This document shows positions 1-7,540 of a stretch of DNA of 64,000 nucleotides, one piece after another. The first letter of the stretch is position 1, and each line of letters starts with the position of its first letter. The stretch lies in contig NZ_QGGZ01000022.1 of assembly GCF_003148825.1 (NCBI RefSeq), forward strand, positions 29,105 through 93,104. The letters run 5' to 3'. Both the position numbers and the translations under genes were made by a program. The notes below the pieces were generated by a model, which was not told the DNA's origin, ran no database searches, and worked only from the letters and a program-made list of their open reading frames with translations. The stretch comes from Streptomyces sp. CG 926 (GTDB taxonomy: Bacteria; Actinomycetota; Actinomycetes; Streptomycetales; Streptomycetaceae).

Positions 1-450
1 GCCGCCGTCGTCCGGGAGCTGACCGTGGCCCGGCTGCTGAACCGGCCGCACGTGGTCGACGCCGTCGAATCGCTGCTCGCGGAGGGGCGGGCCATCGCCG
101 AGGACCGGCTGTACCACGTCGTACGCGGCTACGAGCTCCCCGACCCGGTCTGGAACGTCGACCTTCGACTGCCGGGCGGCCCGCACCTCGGCGGTGTCGA
201 CGCGTACTGGCCCGAGCACTCCGTCGCCGTGGAGATCGACACCCGGGCCCCGCGTCAGGGCGAGGACGAGCAGTGGTCCGAGTCGGTGCGCAAGCGCGAG
301 ACGCTGGAGCGGCTCGGGGTGACCGTCATCCACATCACCCCGCGCAAGCTCCGCGACTGGCCCGAGCAGCAGGCCGCGGTGATCCGGACCGCCCTGACCG
401 CCGCCGACGACCGGGAACCCGCCGCCTACCTGGTCGTACTGCCCAGGTGA
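1..450 (+). CDS. hypothetical protein, 5'-truncated by window edge
   Basis: The frame is open from base 1 and a GTG at 25 has no ribosome-binding site in the visible bases, so this is probably the C-terminal part of a longer protein. The visible ~149 residues end in a segment where hydrophobic strands alternate with acidic residues (VDAYWPEHSVAVEIDT, then VTVIHITPRKL). That pattern resembles the restriction-endonuclease-like fold seen at the C-terminus of many actinobacterial DUF559-type proteins. This fold assignment is inference. The gene converges on the next one, and their 3' ends overlap by 25 bases. No function can be given. Confidence 0.6.
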   Translation, partial: AAVVRELTVARLLNRPHVVDAVESLLAEGRAIAEDRLYHVVRGYELPDPVWNVDLRLPGGPHLGGVDAYWPEHSVAVEIDTRAPRQGEDEQWSESVRKRETLERLGVTVIHITPRKLRDWPEQQAAVIRTALTAADDREPAAYLVVLPR

Positions 451-1313
451 GGCGAGTACTCCGGGGTACTCCAGAGCAGCCGCCCCGGATGCACGCTCTC
501 CACCACCGACTCCACCCGGAAGTGGGTGCGGCGGCTCCCGTCGGCCCCGAACTCCGTCCGGGCGCGGCCGCTGAGCTGAAGGACGGCCCCGCTCTCCCAG
601 TCCGGGAAGAGCAGCCCGGCCCGTGGGTCGACCGTCAGGTTCCCCAGCGTCAGGAACATGGCGTTGCCCGCGTAGTCCGGCCAGGCCAGTTCGACCGGCG
701 AGAGCACCTCCACGAAGCCCGGCAGCCCGCCCCGATGACTGGCGTCGACCCCGTCCGCCTCCGCCGTGGTGGCGACGAAGAAGGTGTCGGCGCCCTCTAC
801 GGTCCGCCGCTGGTCGGGGGTGAGCGCCTCCCCCCGGCGCACGACTCCGCTCCCCTCCGCGACGCGTTCCAGCGGCTGCCGCTTCTGCAGGTACTTGGGG
901 CAGTTGGCGAAGACCCGCTCGGCCTCGACGGCGAAGCCCCGGGGTGTCGCCGCGAGGGTTCCGTTCAGCCTCATCCGGCGCCGGGTGCGCGGATCGAGCG
1001 CGATGGTCCCGATCCGCGTCCCGTCCGTGGCCAGTGCCTTTGCGAGGGGGTCTCCGGCGGGGGCTCCTCCCGCCACGGAGATCCGGTGCGGGCCGGTGGC
1101 CCGCACGAAGCCGGGCGGGCCGGTGAGCAGGGAGGCCCACACCCGGCCGGCGCCGTCGGCGGCCCCGACGACCAGGTGCGGCTGGAGTTCCAGGAAGGCC
1201 GCGGCGACGTCACGGATGCCCGTACCGATCGAGCGGCCGACGTGCTCGGCCGGCCCGCGCACGCCGACCCGCTCCTGCACCGCCAGCGACCCCCGGTGGT
1301 AGACGCCACTCAT
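426..1313 (-). CDS. pyridoxamine 5'-phosphate oxidase family protein (FMN-binding split barrel)
   Basis: The 295-residue protein looks like a double-length PNPOx-like flavin-binding protein. The first half carries a split-barrel core (VVGAADGAGRVWASLLTG, later IGTIALDPRTRRRMRLNG). The second half ends with FLTLGNLTVDPRAGLLFPDW, the usual strand of this family. Members bind FMN or F420 and act as cytosolic oxidoreductases of mostly unknown substrate. The ATG overlaps the TAA stop of the upstream glyoxalase-like gene (TAATG), so the two are almost certainly co-transcribed and translationally coupled. The family is likely; the substrate is unknown. Confidence 0.75.
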   Translation of the reverse strand: MSGVYHRGSLAVQERVGVRGPAEHVGRSIGTGIRDVAAAFLELQPHLVVGAADGAGRVWASLLTGPPGFVRATGPHRISVAGGAPAGDPLAKALATDGTRIGTIALDPRTRRRMRLNGTLAATPRGFAVEAERVFANCPKYLQKRQPLERVAEGSGVVRRGEALTPDQRRTVEGADTFFVATTAEADGVDASHRGGLPGFVEVLSPVELAWPDYAGNAMFLTLGNLTVDPRAGLLFPDWESGAVLQLSGRARTEFGADGSRRTHFRVESVVESVHPGRLLWSTPEYSPHLGSTTR

Positions 1314-1771
1314 TAGAAGAACCCGCAGGTCGGCGCCCCCGCGGTGGGGGCGGGCGCATCCTCGGCACCGGTCGGCACGGAGATCTCCAGGCGGATGCCG
1401 TCGGGGTCGTGGAAGAAGATGCCGCCGGAGGCCGCGCCCTCGCGGTGCGCGACGACGCCCTCGTAGGCGAACGCGACGCCCAGGCCGCGCAGCCGCTCCT
1501 CGTACGCGCGCACCTCCTCGACGGCGTCGGCCGAGAACGCCAGGTGGTGCAGTCCGGCCGCGGCCGGGGCGTAGGCACCGTCGGCCTGCTGCCAGAGCGT
1601 GAGGACGAGCTCGCCGTCCCGGCCGAGGAAGGCGAAGCGGCGGCCCTCCTCCTTGCCCTCGCCGAGCACCTGGAAGTCGAGGGCGTCCCGGTAGAAGGCG
1701 AGCGAGCGCTCCAGATCGGTGACGTTCAGGCCGACGTGCCCGGTACGGAGCTTGCTGATGACGGTGCTCAT
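1313..1771 (-). CDS. VOC (glyoxalase/bleomycin resistance/dioxygenase) family protein
   Basis: The 152-residue protein is a VOC-fold metalloenzyme or binding protein. It begins with the usual HVGLNVTDLERSLAFYRDAL and has a second module, LHHLAFSADAVEEV, then FFHDPDGIRLEI. The candidate metal ligands are the first His, the mid His and the last Glu. I chose the ATG at 1771 because GGAGGA lies about 8 bases upstream; a start 30 bases earlier lacks such a site. It heads a two-gene operon with the PNPOx-like gene and faces the CGNR regulator, which probably controls it. The substrate cannot be told. Confidence 0.85.
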   Translation of the reverse strand: MSTVISKLRTGHVGLNVTDLERSLAFYRDALDFQVLGEGKEEGRRFAFLGRDGELVLTLWQQADGAYAPAAAGLHHLAFSADAVEEVRAYEERLRGLGVAFAYEGVVAHREGAASGGIFFHDPDGIRLEISVPTGAEDAPAPTAGAPTCGFF

Positions 1772-1804
1772 GACGGGTCCTCCGCAGAGATCATTCCACA
1801 ATGA

Positions 1805-1834
1805 CTAACCTTCTAAATTCAATTTAAAGGTTAG
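1805..1834. promoter_or_regulatory. AT-rich inverted repeat, candidate CGNR-regulator operator
   Basis: The block reads CTAACCTT ... AAGGTTAG, with 8-base perfect arms and a further partly symmetric TA-rich centre. It lies in the 121-bp gap between the divergent VOC and CGNR genes. The AT content contrasts sharply with the surrounding GC-rich DNA, as expected for a promoter/operator. That the CGNR protein binds here is inference. Confidence 0.55.
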
Positions 1835-1892
1835 GTCGATCCGTGTCAACCGCTCACGTACTCTTGAGGGGTTAGCGAGCGAGGAGACGGAC

Positions 1893-2453
1893 ATGGCGAC
1901 GGCGGACGCACGGCCCCTGATCGGGGAGCCGATCGCCCTCGATCTGCTCAACACCCGCTGGATGCGCGAGGGGGAACTGGTCGACCTCTTCGCGGGGGCC
2001 TTCGGGCTGAGCCGCGTCGAAGGGCTGGCGGTCTGGTTGGAGAGCACCGGTCTGGCCGGTCGCTTCCGGGCCGACGCGGCGACCCTCGTCCATCTGATGA
2101 CCGCGCGCGAGGCCCTGGCCCGCGCCGTCGCGGACCCGACCGACGAGAGCGCGATCGCCCTGATCGACGCCGTGCTGGAGCACGGACGCATCCGCGCCAC
2201 CCTGACCGCCGAAGGGCCGGGCGAGCGCGCCGAGTTCGACGACCCCACCTGGGGTCCGGCCTGGACGGCGGCCAGGAACTACCTGGAACTGCTGGGCTCC
2301 ACGCCCGAGCGGATCCACAAGTGCGCCTCCGAGACCTGCGTCCTGCACTTCCACGACACCTCGCGCAACGGCACGCGTCGCTGGTGCTCGATGGCCGCCT
2401 GTGGAAACCGGGCGAAAGCCTCACGTCATTACGCGCGCACGCGCGAGCGCTGA
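1893..2453 (+). CDS. CGNR zinc-finger protein with ABATE-type N-terminal domain (putative regulator)
   Basis: The 186-residue protein has the two-part layout of the ABATE/CGNR family. The N-terminal part starts IGEPIALDLLNTRW. The C-terminal zinc finger is C-x4-C ... C-x4-CGNR, seen as KCASETCVLHFHD then RRWCSMAACGNRAKASRHYARTR. These proteins are thought to be stress-linked transcription regulators whose finger binds DNA. The start has GAGGAG 6 bases upstream. It is divergent from the VOC/PNPOx operon with a palindrome between, so autoregulation and control of that operon is the simplest reading. Confidence 0.85.
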   Translation: MATADARPLIGEPIALDLLNTRWMREGELVDLFAGAFGLSRVEGLAVWLESTGLAGRFRADAATLVHLMTAREALARAVADPTDESAIALIDAVLEHGRIRATLTAEGPGERAEFDDPTWGPAWTAARNYLELLGSTPERIHKCASETCVLHFHDTSRNGTRRWCSMAACGNRAKASRHYARTRER

Positions 2454-2475
2454 GCGCGCGAAATCTGTCACACCC

Positions 2476-2503
2476 GCACCGGGGCGCTGTCGCGTCCCGG
2501 TGC
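2476..2503 (+). terminator. hairpin after CGNR gene
   Basis: GCACCGGG and CCCGGTGC form an 8-bp stem with a 12-base loop, 22 bases after the CGNR stop. There is no T run, which is common for Streptomyces terminators. The remaining DNA to 2726 holds the upstream region of the protease gene, including a small ATCGATCGAT palindrome near 2530. I see no gene there. Confidence 0.4.
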
Positions 2504-2726
2504 TGACGTAGGGCCGCCAAGTCGATAAATCGATCGATCAGCCCCTGCGGTTCGCACCACTGTGCCCCGGTTGGGCCGTGCCGGCGCATTCTTCGCGCCG
2601 GCGGGAGTCCGCCATGACAGGTCTCGGTCAATGACAACTCTCCCCAAAGAGCTGTCGCTTAGGCCAAGCTGACCGGTCATCCGGCACCGAAATCCGGACC
2701 GTATCTTTCACTTACCAGGGATGCTG

Positions 2727-5700
2727 ATGACCCTCGAATCCCCCAGCTCCATATCCGGGGCCAGACGCGTCGCGCGCGTCGCGGCCGCGGCCGGTCTGGT
2801 CGCCGCTCTCGCGGCCACCGGCGCCGGGCCCGTCCTCGCGGCGACCGGCGCGGACACCCCGGGCACCTCGCCCGCGGTCAAGTCCGCGGAGCAGAAGCTC
2901 GGTTCGGCCGACGCCGAACTGCTGCAGCAGGCCAAGGCCAAGGGTGACGCCAACGTCACCGTCATGGTCGCGACCGCTCCCGGCCAGACCAAGCAGGTGG
3001 CGGACCAGCTCGGCTCGGTCCAGGGCGCCTCGGTGGGCCAGACGTACGACAACCTCGGTTACGTGCGCGCCACCCTGCCCACCGGCAAGGCCGACGCCGC
3101 ACTCAAGGCGGCCGCCAAGCTGTCCTCGGTGCACGGCATCGACCTGCGGCACGAGATCCAACTGCCGGACCCGCGCCCCGAGGCGGACCGCTCGACCGGC
3201 GCGGTGAAGAAGACCGCCGCCGAGACCTACGCGGCGCCGGACAAGAACACCCCCGCGAAGAACCCGTACAACCCGTCCTTCGAGACCGGCGCGGTCGACT
3301 TCGTGAAGGACAACCCGCAGGCCGACGGCCGCGGCGTCACCATCGGCATCATGGACTCGGGCATCGACCTCGGTCACCCGGCCCTGCAGAAGACCACCAC
3401 CGGCGAGCGCAAGATCGTCGACTGGGTCACGGCGACCGACCCGATCACGGACAACGACGCCACCTGGCGCCCCCAGATCACCCCGGTCACCTCCAGCGGC
3501 GGTAGCTTCACCGCGGGCGGTCAGAGCTGGAAGGCCCCGGAGGGCAGCTTCCAGTGGAGCCGCTTCACCGAGTCCATCACCGCCACCGGTGACATGGCCG
3601 GCGACGTCAACCGCGACGGTGACACCACCGACCGGTTCGGCCTGCTCTACGACGCCGCCGCCGGCACCGTCCGCGTCGACACCGACCAGGACGGCGACTT
3701 CACGAACAACGAGCCGATGAAGCCGTACAAGGACGGCTACCAGATCGGCTACTTCGGCACGGACAACCCGGCGACCGACGTCGCCGAGCGCATCCCGTTC
3801 GTGATCGAGATCCGCAAGGACGTCCCGATGGATCCGCTGGGCGGTGACTGGGTCGGCAAGAAGGCCGACTTCGTCAACGTCGGCATCATCGAGTCCGAGC
3901 ACGGCACCCACGTCGCCGGCATCACCGCCGCCAACAGCCTCTTCGGCGGCAAGATGAACGGCGAGGCGCCCGGCGCCAAGCTCGTCTCCTCGCGCGCCTG
4001 CTCCTGGTCCGGCGGCTGCACCAACATCGCGCTGACCGAGGGCATGATCGACCTCGTCGTCAACCGTGGCGTGGACATCGTCAACATGTCCATCGGTGGC
4101 CTGCCGGCGCTGAACGACGGCAACAACGCGCGCTCCGAGCTCTACAGGAACCTCATCGACACCTACGGCGTCCAGCTGGTCATCTCGGCCGGCAACTCGG
4201 GCCCGGGCGTCAACACCATCGGCGACCCGGCCCTCGCGGACAAGGTCATCTCCGTGGGCGCGTCGGTCTCCAAGGAGACCTGGGCCGCCAACTACGGCTC
4301 CGGTGTGAGCGCGAAGTACAACATGTTCCCCTTCTCCTCGCGCGGTCCGCGTGAGGACGGCGGCTTCACGCCGACCATCAGCGCCCCCGGCGCGGCCATC
4401 AACACCATCCAGACCTGGCTGCCCGGCGCCCCGGTGAAGGAGGCCGGCTACACCCTGCCGGCCGGTTACGGCATGCTCCAGGGCACCTCGATGGCCTCGC
4501 CGCAGGCAGCGGGCGCCAGCGCCCTGCTGATCTCGGCCGCCAAGCAGCACAACATCAAGCTGACGCCGGCCTCCCTGCGGGTCGCGCTCACCACGGCCGC
4601 CAAGAAGATCGACAACGTCCCCGCGCACGCGCAGGGTTCGGGTCTGATCGACATCCCCGGCGCGTGGGAGTCCGTCCAGCGCGACGCGAAGGCCAACGAG
4701 TTCACCGTCAAGGCTCCGGTCGACACCGCGATCGACCAGTTCCTGAAGACCCCGGGCTTCGGCACCGGCCTGTACGACCGTGAGGGCGGCCTCAAGGTCG
4801 GCCAGAAGAAGGTCTACGACGTCGTCGTCACCCGCACCACGGGCGTCAAGTACGGCACCCGGCACGACCTGAGCTGGCGCAACAACGACGGGACCTTCAA
4901 GGTCATCGGCGGCTACGACTACGTCACCCTGCCGCTGAACAAGCCCGTCACCATCAAGGTCGAGGCCAACGCCAAGTCGGCGGGCGTCCACAGCGGCATC
5001 CTGCAGCTGGACGACGAGACCACCGAGGGCATCGACAAGCAGATCCTGACGACCGTCGTGGCTTCCGCCCCCCTGGCCGCGCCGTCGTTCGCCCTGTCGC
5101 AGTCCTCCTCGGTGCAGCGCAACAGCCACAAGTCGTACTTCGTGACCGTCCCGGCGGGCGCCAAGAGCCTCGAGGTGGCCCTCGGCGGTCTCGCGGCCGG
5201 CAGCCAGACGCGCTTCATCGCGATCCACCCGTACGGCACCCCGGTGGACCCGACGGCGACGACCAACTGCTACCCGAACTACGACAACCCGGCCAACACC
5301 TGCCGCCCCGACGTGCGCTCGTACCCCGAGCCCACCCCGGGTGTCTGGGAGATCGAGGTCGAGGCCCGTCGTACCTCTCCGGTGCTCGACAACCCGTTCA
5401 AGCTGGACGTCTCCGTGCTCGGCGCGGCCTTCGACCCCGCGGTCAAGGTTCTGCCCGAGGTGAAGCAGGGCACCCCCGCCCCGGTCCAGTGGAGCGTCAA
5501 GAACGCGGGCGCGGCCATCTCCGGCGGCAAGCTCGTCGGCGGTCCGCTCGGTTCCGCGAAGGTCGCCAAGCCGACCATCACCCCCGGTGAGACCCACTCC
5601 ACCGAGATCGTGGTGCCCGCGGGCACCTCGCGCCTCGACGTCGCGATCGGCAAGGTGTCCGACACCGCCGCCGACCTCGACCTGGAGGTCTACAAGGACG

Positions 5701-6050
5701 GCATCAAGGTCGGCTCGGCCGCCGACGGCGACTCCGAGGAAGCCGTGAGCCTGGTCAACCCGGCCGCGGGCACCTACACCGTCAAGGTGATCGGCTACGC
5801 GATCCCGTCCGGCACCACCACGTACGACTACCGCGACGTGTTCTTCTCGGCCGCCCTGGGCTCCGTCCAGGTCGACGAGGCCGCCACGGTGAACCTCGCC
5901 ACCGGCGCCACCGCGCAGGTCTCGGCGAACGTCCTGGTCACCAGCCCGGCCCCCGAGGGCCGGCAGTTCTTCGGCCAGGTCCAGCTGCTCAACGCCCGCG
6001 GCACCGCCGCCGGCACCGGCAGCGTCCAGATCGAGAAGGTCCTCCCGTAG
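2727..6050 (+). CDS. large secreted S8 (subtilisin-family) serine protease
   Basis: The 1107-residue protein has a signal peptide (arginines, then an Ala/Val-rich core ending near ATGAGPVLAATG) and a propeptide. The catalytic Asp is about residue 210 (GIMDSGID), His 392 (ESEHGTHVAG), the oxyanion Asn about 490 (SAGNSGP) and Ser 588 (GTSMASPQAAG). The Asp-His spacing of about 180 residues is far above that of classical subtilisins. It holds two Asp-rich calcium-loop-like motifs (DVNRDGDTTD, DTDQDGDFTN). A long beta-rich C-terminus includes a pre-peptidase-type domain. I prefer the second ATG, at 2727, because AGGG is then 6 bases upstream; the ATG at 2721 abuts that site. It is probably an extracellular protease of tripeptidyl-peptidase-like size. 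Monocistronic, ended by a strong hairpin. Confidence 0.93.
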   Translation: MTLESPSSISGARRVARVAAAAGLVAALAATGAGPVLAATGADTPGTSPAVKSAEQKLGSADAELLQQAKAKGDANVTVMVATAPGQTKQVADQLGSVQGASVGQTYDNLGYVRATLPTGKADAALKAAAKLSSVHGIDLRHEIQLPDPRPEADRSTGAVKKTAAETYAAPDKNTPAKNPYNPSFETGAVDFVKDNPQADGRGVTIGIMDSGIDLGHPALQKTTTGERKIVDWVTATDPITDNDATWRPQITPVTSSGGSFTAGGQSWKAPEGSFQWSRFTESITATGDMAGDVNRDGDTTDRFGLLYDAAAGTVRVDTDQDGDFTNNEPMKPYKDGYQIGYFGTDNPATDVAERIPFVIEIRKDVPMDPLGGDWVGKKADFVNVGIIESEHGTHVAGITAANSLFGGKMNGEAPGAKLVSSRACSWSGGCTNIALTEGMIDLVVNRGVDIVNMSIGGLPALNDGNNARSELYRNLIDTYGVQLVISAGNSGPGVNTIGDPALADKVISVGASVSKETWAANYGSGVSAKYNMFPFSSRGPREDGGFTPTISAPGAAINTIQTWLPGAPVKEAGYTLPAGYGMLQGTSMASPQAAGASALLISAAKQHNIKLTPASLRVALTTAAKKIDNVPAHAQGSGLIDIPGAWESVQRDAKANEFTVKAPVDTAIDQFLKTPGFGTGLYDREGGLKVGQKKVYDVVVTRTTGVKYGTRHDLSWRNNDGTFKVIGGYDYVTLPLNKPVTIKVEANAKSAGVHSGILQLDDETTEGIDKQILTTVVASAPLAAPSFALSQSSSVQRNSHKSYFVTVPAGAKSLEVALGGLAAGSQTRFIAIHPYGTPVDPTATTNCYPNYDNPANTCRPDVRSYPEPTPGVWEIEVEARRTSPVLDNPFKLDVSVLGAAFDPAVKVLPEVKQGTPAPVQWSVKNAGAAISGGKLVGGPLGSAKVAKPTITPGETHSTEIVVPAGTSRLDVAIGKVSDTAADLDLEVYKDGIKVGSAADGDSEEAVSLVNPAAGTYTVKVIGYAIPSGTTTYDYRDVFFSAALGSVQVDEAATVNLATGATAQVSANVLVTSPAPEGRQFFGQVQLLNARGTAAGTGSVQIEKVLP

Positions 6051-6069
6051 GACCCTGCGGCCGGACGAA

Positions 6070-6109
6070 CCCGAGGGGGCGGTGCTCTGACGAGCACCGC
6101 CCCCTCGGG
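6070..6109 (+). terminator. strong intrinsic hairpin after S8 protease gene
   Basis: A perfect 17-bp stem (CCCGAGGGGGCGGTGCT and its complement) with a 6-base loop starts 20 bases after the protease stop. There is no long T tract. The rest of the gap to 6372 carries the asd upstream region, with no gene visible. Confidence 0.85.
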
Positions 6110-6372
6110 CCGTTCGGGGTCCCGCGGAACGGTGGTCCGCCCTCCGGTCGGTCACGTCCGGAAAGCGGACGCGACGGACCGGCCGCCGACCGGCTCCGAC
6201 CAGGCAAAACGGGTGCTCGGAGGCCCTGCGACGCGCCCGCCACGAACGCGCCACAGAGGTTCACATCCGAGACACCGTCCGTACCTCGGACAATGGATTG
6301 GACAAGGCTCGTGGGGTCGAACGCATGATGGCTACACGCGCGCCCGCGTCGTACGTACCAAAAGGAGTCACC

Positions 6373-7401
6373 GTGAGGGTCGGAATCGTCGGAGCCACCG
6401 GACAGGTCGGCGGAGTCATGCGCGGCATCCTCGCCGAGCGGAAGTTCCCGGTGGACGAGCTGCGGCTGTTCGCGTCGGCCCGTTCCGCGGGCTCCACCCT
6501 CACGTGGGAGGGCCAGGAGATCACCATCGAGGACGCCTCCACGGCCGACTACGCGGGCCTGGACATCGTGCTCTTCTCCGCCGGCGGCGCCACCTCGCGC
6601 GCCCTGGCCGAGAAGGTCGCCTCCCAGGGCGCCGTCGTGATCGACAACTCCTCCGCCTGGCGCAGCCACCCCGAGGTCCCCCTCGTGGTCTCCGAGGTCA
6701 ACCCGCACGCGATCAAGAACCGCCCCAAGGGCATCATCGCGAACCCGAACTGCACCACCATGGCCGCGATGCCGGTACTGCGCCCGCTGCACGACGAGGC
6801 CGGCCTGACCGCGCTGATCGCCACCACCTACCAGGCCGTCTCCGGCTCGGGCCTCGCCGGTGTGGCCGAGCTCAAGGGCCAGGCGTGCGCGGTGGCCGAG
6901 GCCGCGGACCAGCTGACCTTCGACGGCGACGCGGTGGAGTTCCCCGAGCCGGCGGTCTACAAGCGCCCGATCGCCTACAACGTGGTCCCGCTCGCCGGCA
7001 ACCTGGTCGACGACGGCTCCTTCGAGACCGACGAGGAGCAGAAGCTCCGCAACGAGTCCCGCAAGATCCTGGAGATCCCGGGGCTCAAGGTCTCCGGCAC
7101 CTGCGTGCGCGTCCCGGTCTTCTCCGGCCACTCCCTGCAGGTCAACGCCCGCTTCGCGAACCCGATCAGCGTCGAGCGCGCCTACGAGCTGCTGGCGGAC
7201 GCCCCGGGCGTCGAGCTCTCGGAGATCCCGACCCCCCTGCAGGCGGCGGGCAAGGACGCCTCGTACGTGGGCCGCATCCGCTCCGACGAGACGGTGGAGA
7301 ACGGCCTCGCGCTGTTCCTGTCCAACGACAACCTCCGCAAGGGCGCGGCGCTGAACGCGGTGCAGATCGCCGAGCTCGTGGCCGAGGAGCTGCGCGGCTG
7401 A
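6373..7401 (+). CDS. asd: aspartate-semialdehyde dehydrogenase
   Basis: The enzyme reduces aspartyl-phosphate to aspartate semialdehyde with NADPH. This is the branch point to lysine/diaminopimelate, threonine and methionine, and it acts in the cytosol. The 342-residue protein opens with the nucleotide-binding loop VGIVGATGQVGG and has the active-site Cys at residue 127 (IIANPNCTT). The GTG at 6373 has AAAGGAG 7 bases upstream, so the longer frame from 6298 is discounted. No aspartokinase gene is adjacent here; the gene stands alone between two terminators. Confidence 0.96.
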   Translation: MRVGIVGATGQVGGVMRGILAERKFPVDELRLFASARSAGSTLTWEGQEITIEDASTADYAGLDIVLFSAGGATSRALAEKVASQGAVVIDNSSAWRSHPEVPLVVSEVNPHAIKNRPKGIIANPNCTTMAAMPVLRPLHDEAGLTALIATTYQAVSGSGLAGVAELKGQACAVAEAADQLTFDGDAVEFPEPAVYKRPIAYNVVPLAGNLVDDGSFETDEEQKLRNESRKILEIPGLKVSGTCVRVPVFSGHSLQVNARFANPISVERAYELLADAPGVELSEIPTPLQAAGKDASYVGRIRSDETVENGLALFLSNDNLRKGAALNAVQIAELVAEELRG

Positions 7402-7415
7402 TCCCGCTCACCCGA

Positions 7416-7458
7416 CGCGAGGGCGGCACCGTCACGGTGCCGTCCTCGCGCGTTTTTT
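7416..7458 (+). terminator. intrinsic terminator after asd
   Basis: CGCGAGGGCGGCACCG pairs with CGGTGCCGTCCTCGCG (one G-T wobble) around a very small loop, followed by CGTTTTTT. It is a textbook rho-independent terminator 14 bases after the asd stop. Confidence 0.9.
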
Positions 7459-7540
7459 CGCCCGTGGATTACTCCGAGGCGGTGAGGTTGTCCGGATGGC
7501 AGGATGGCCGGGCAACGTCACCATCGAAGGAGATGAACGC

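Noticed and set aside
2712..6254. 1180-residue open frame antisense to the S8 protease
   Set aside because: It is Gly/Val/Asp/Arg-rich with no domain pattern. It mirrors the GC3 bias of the real gene on the other strand.
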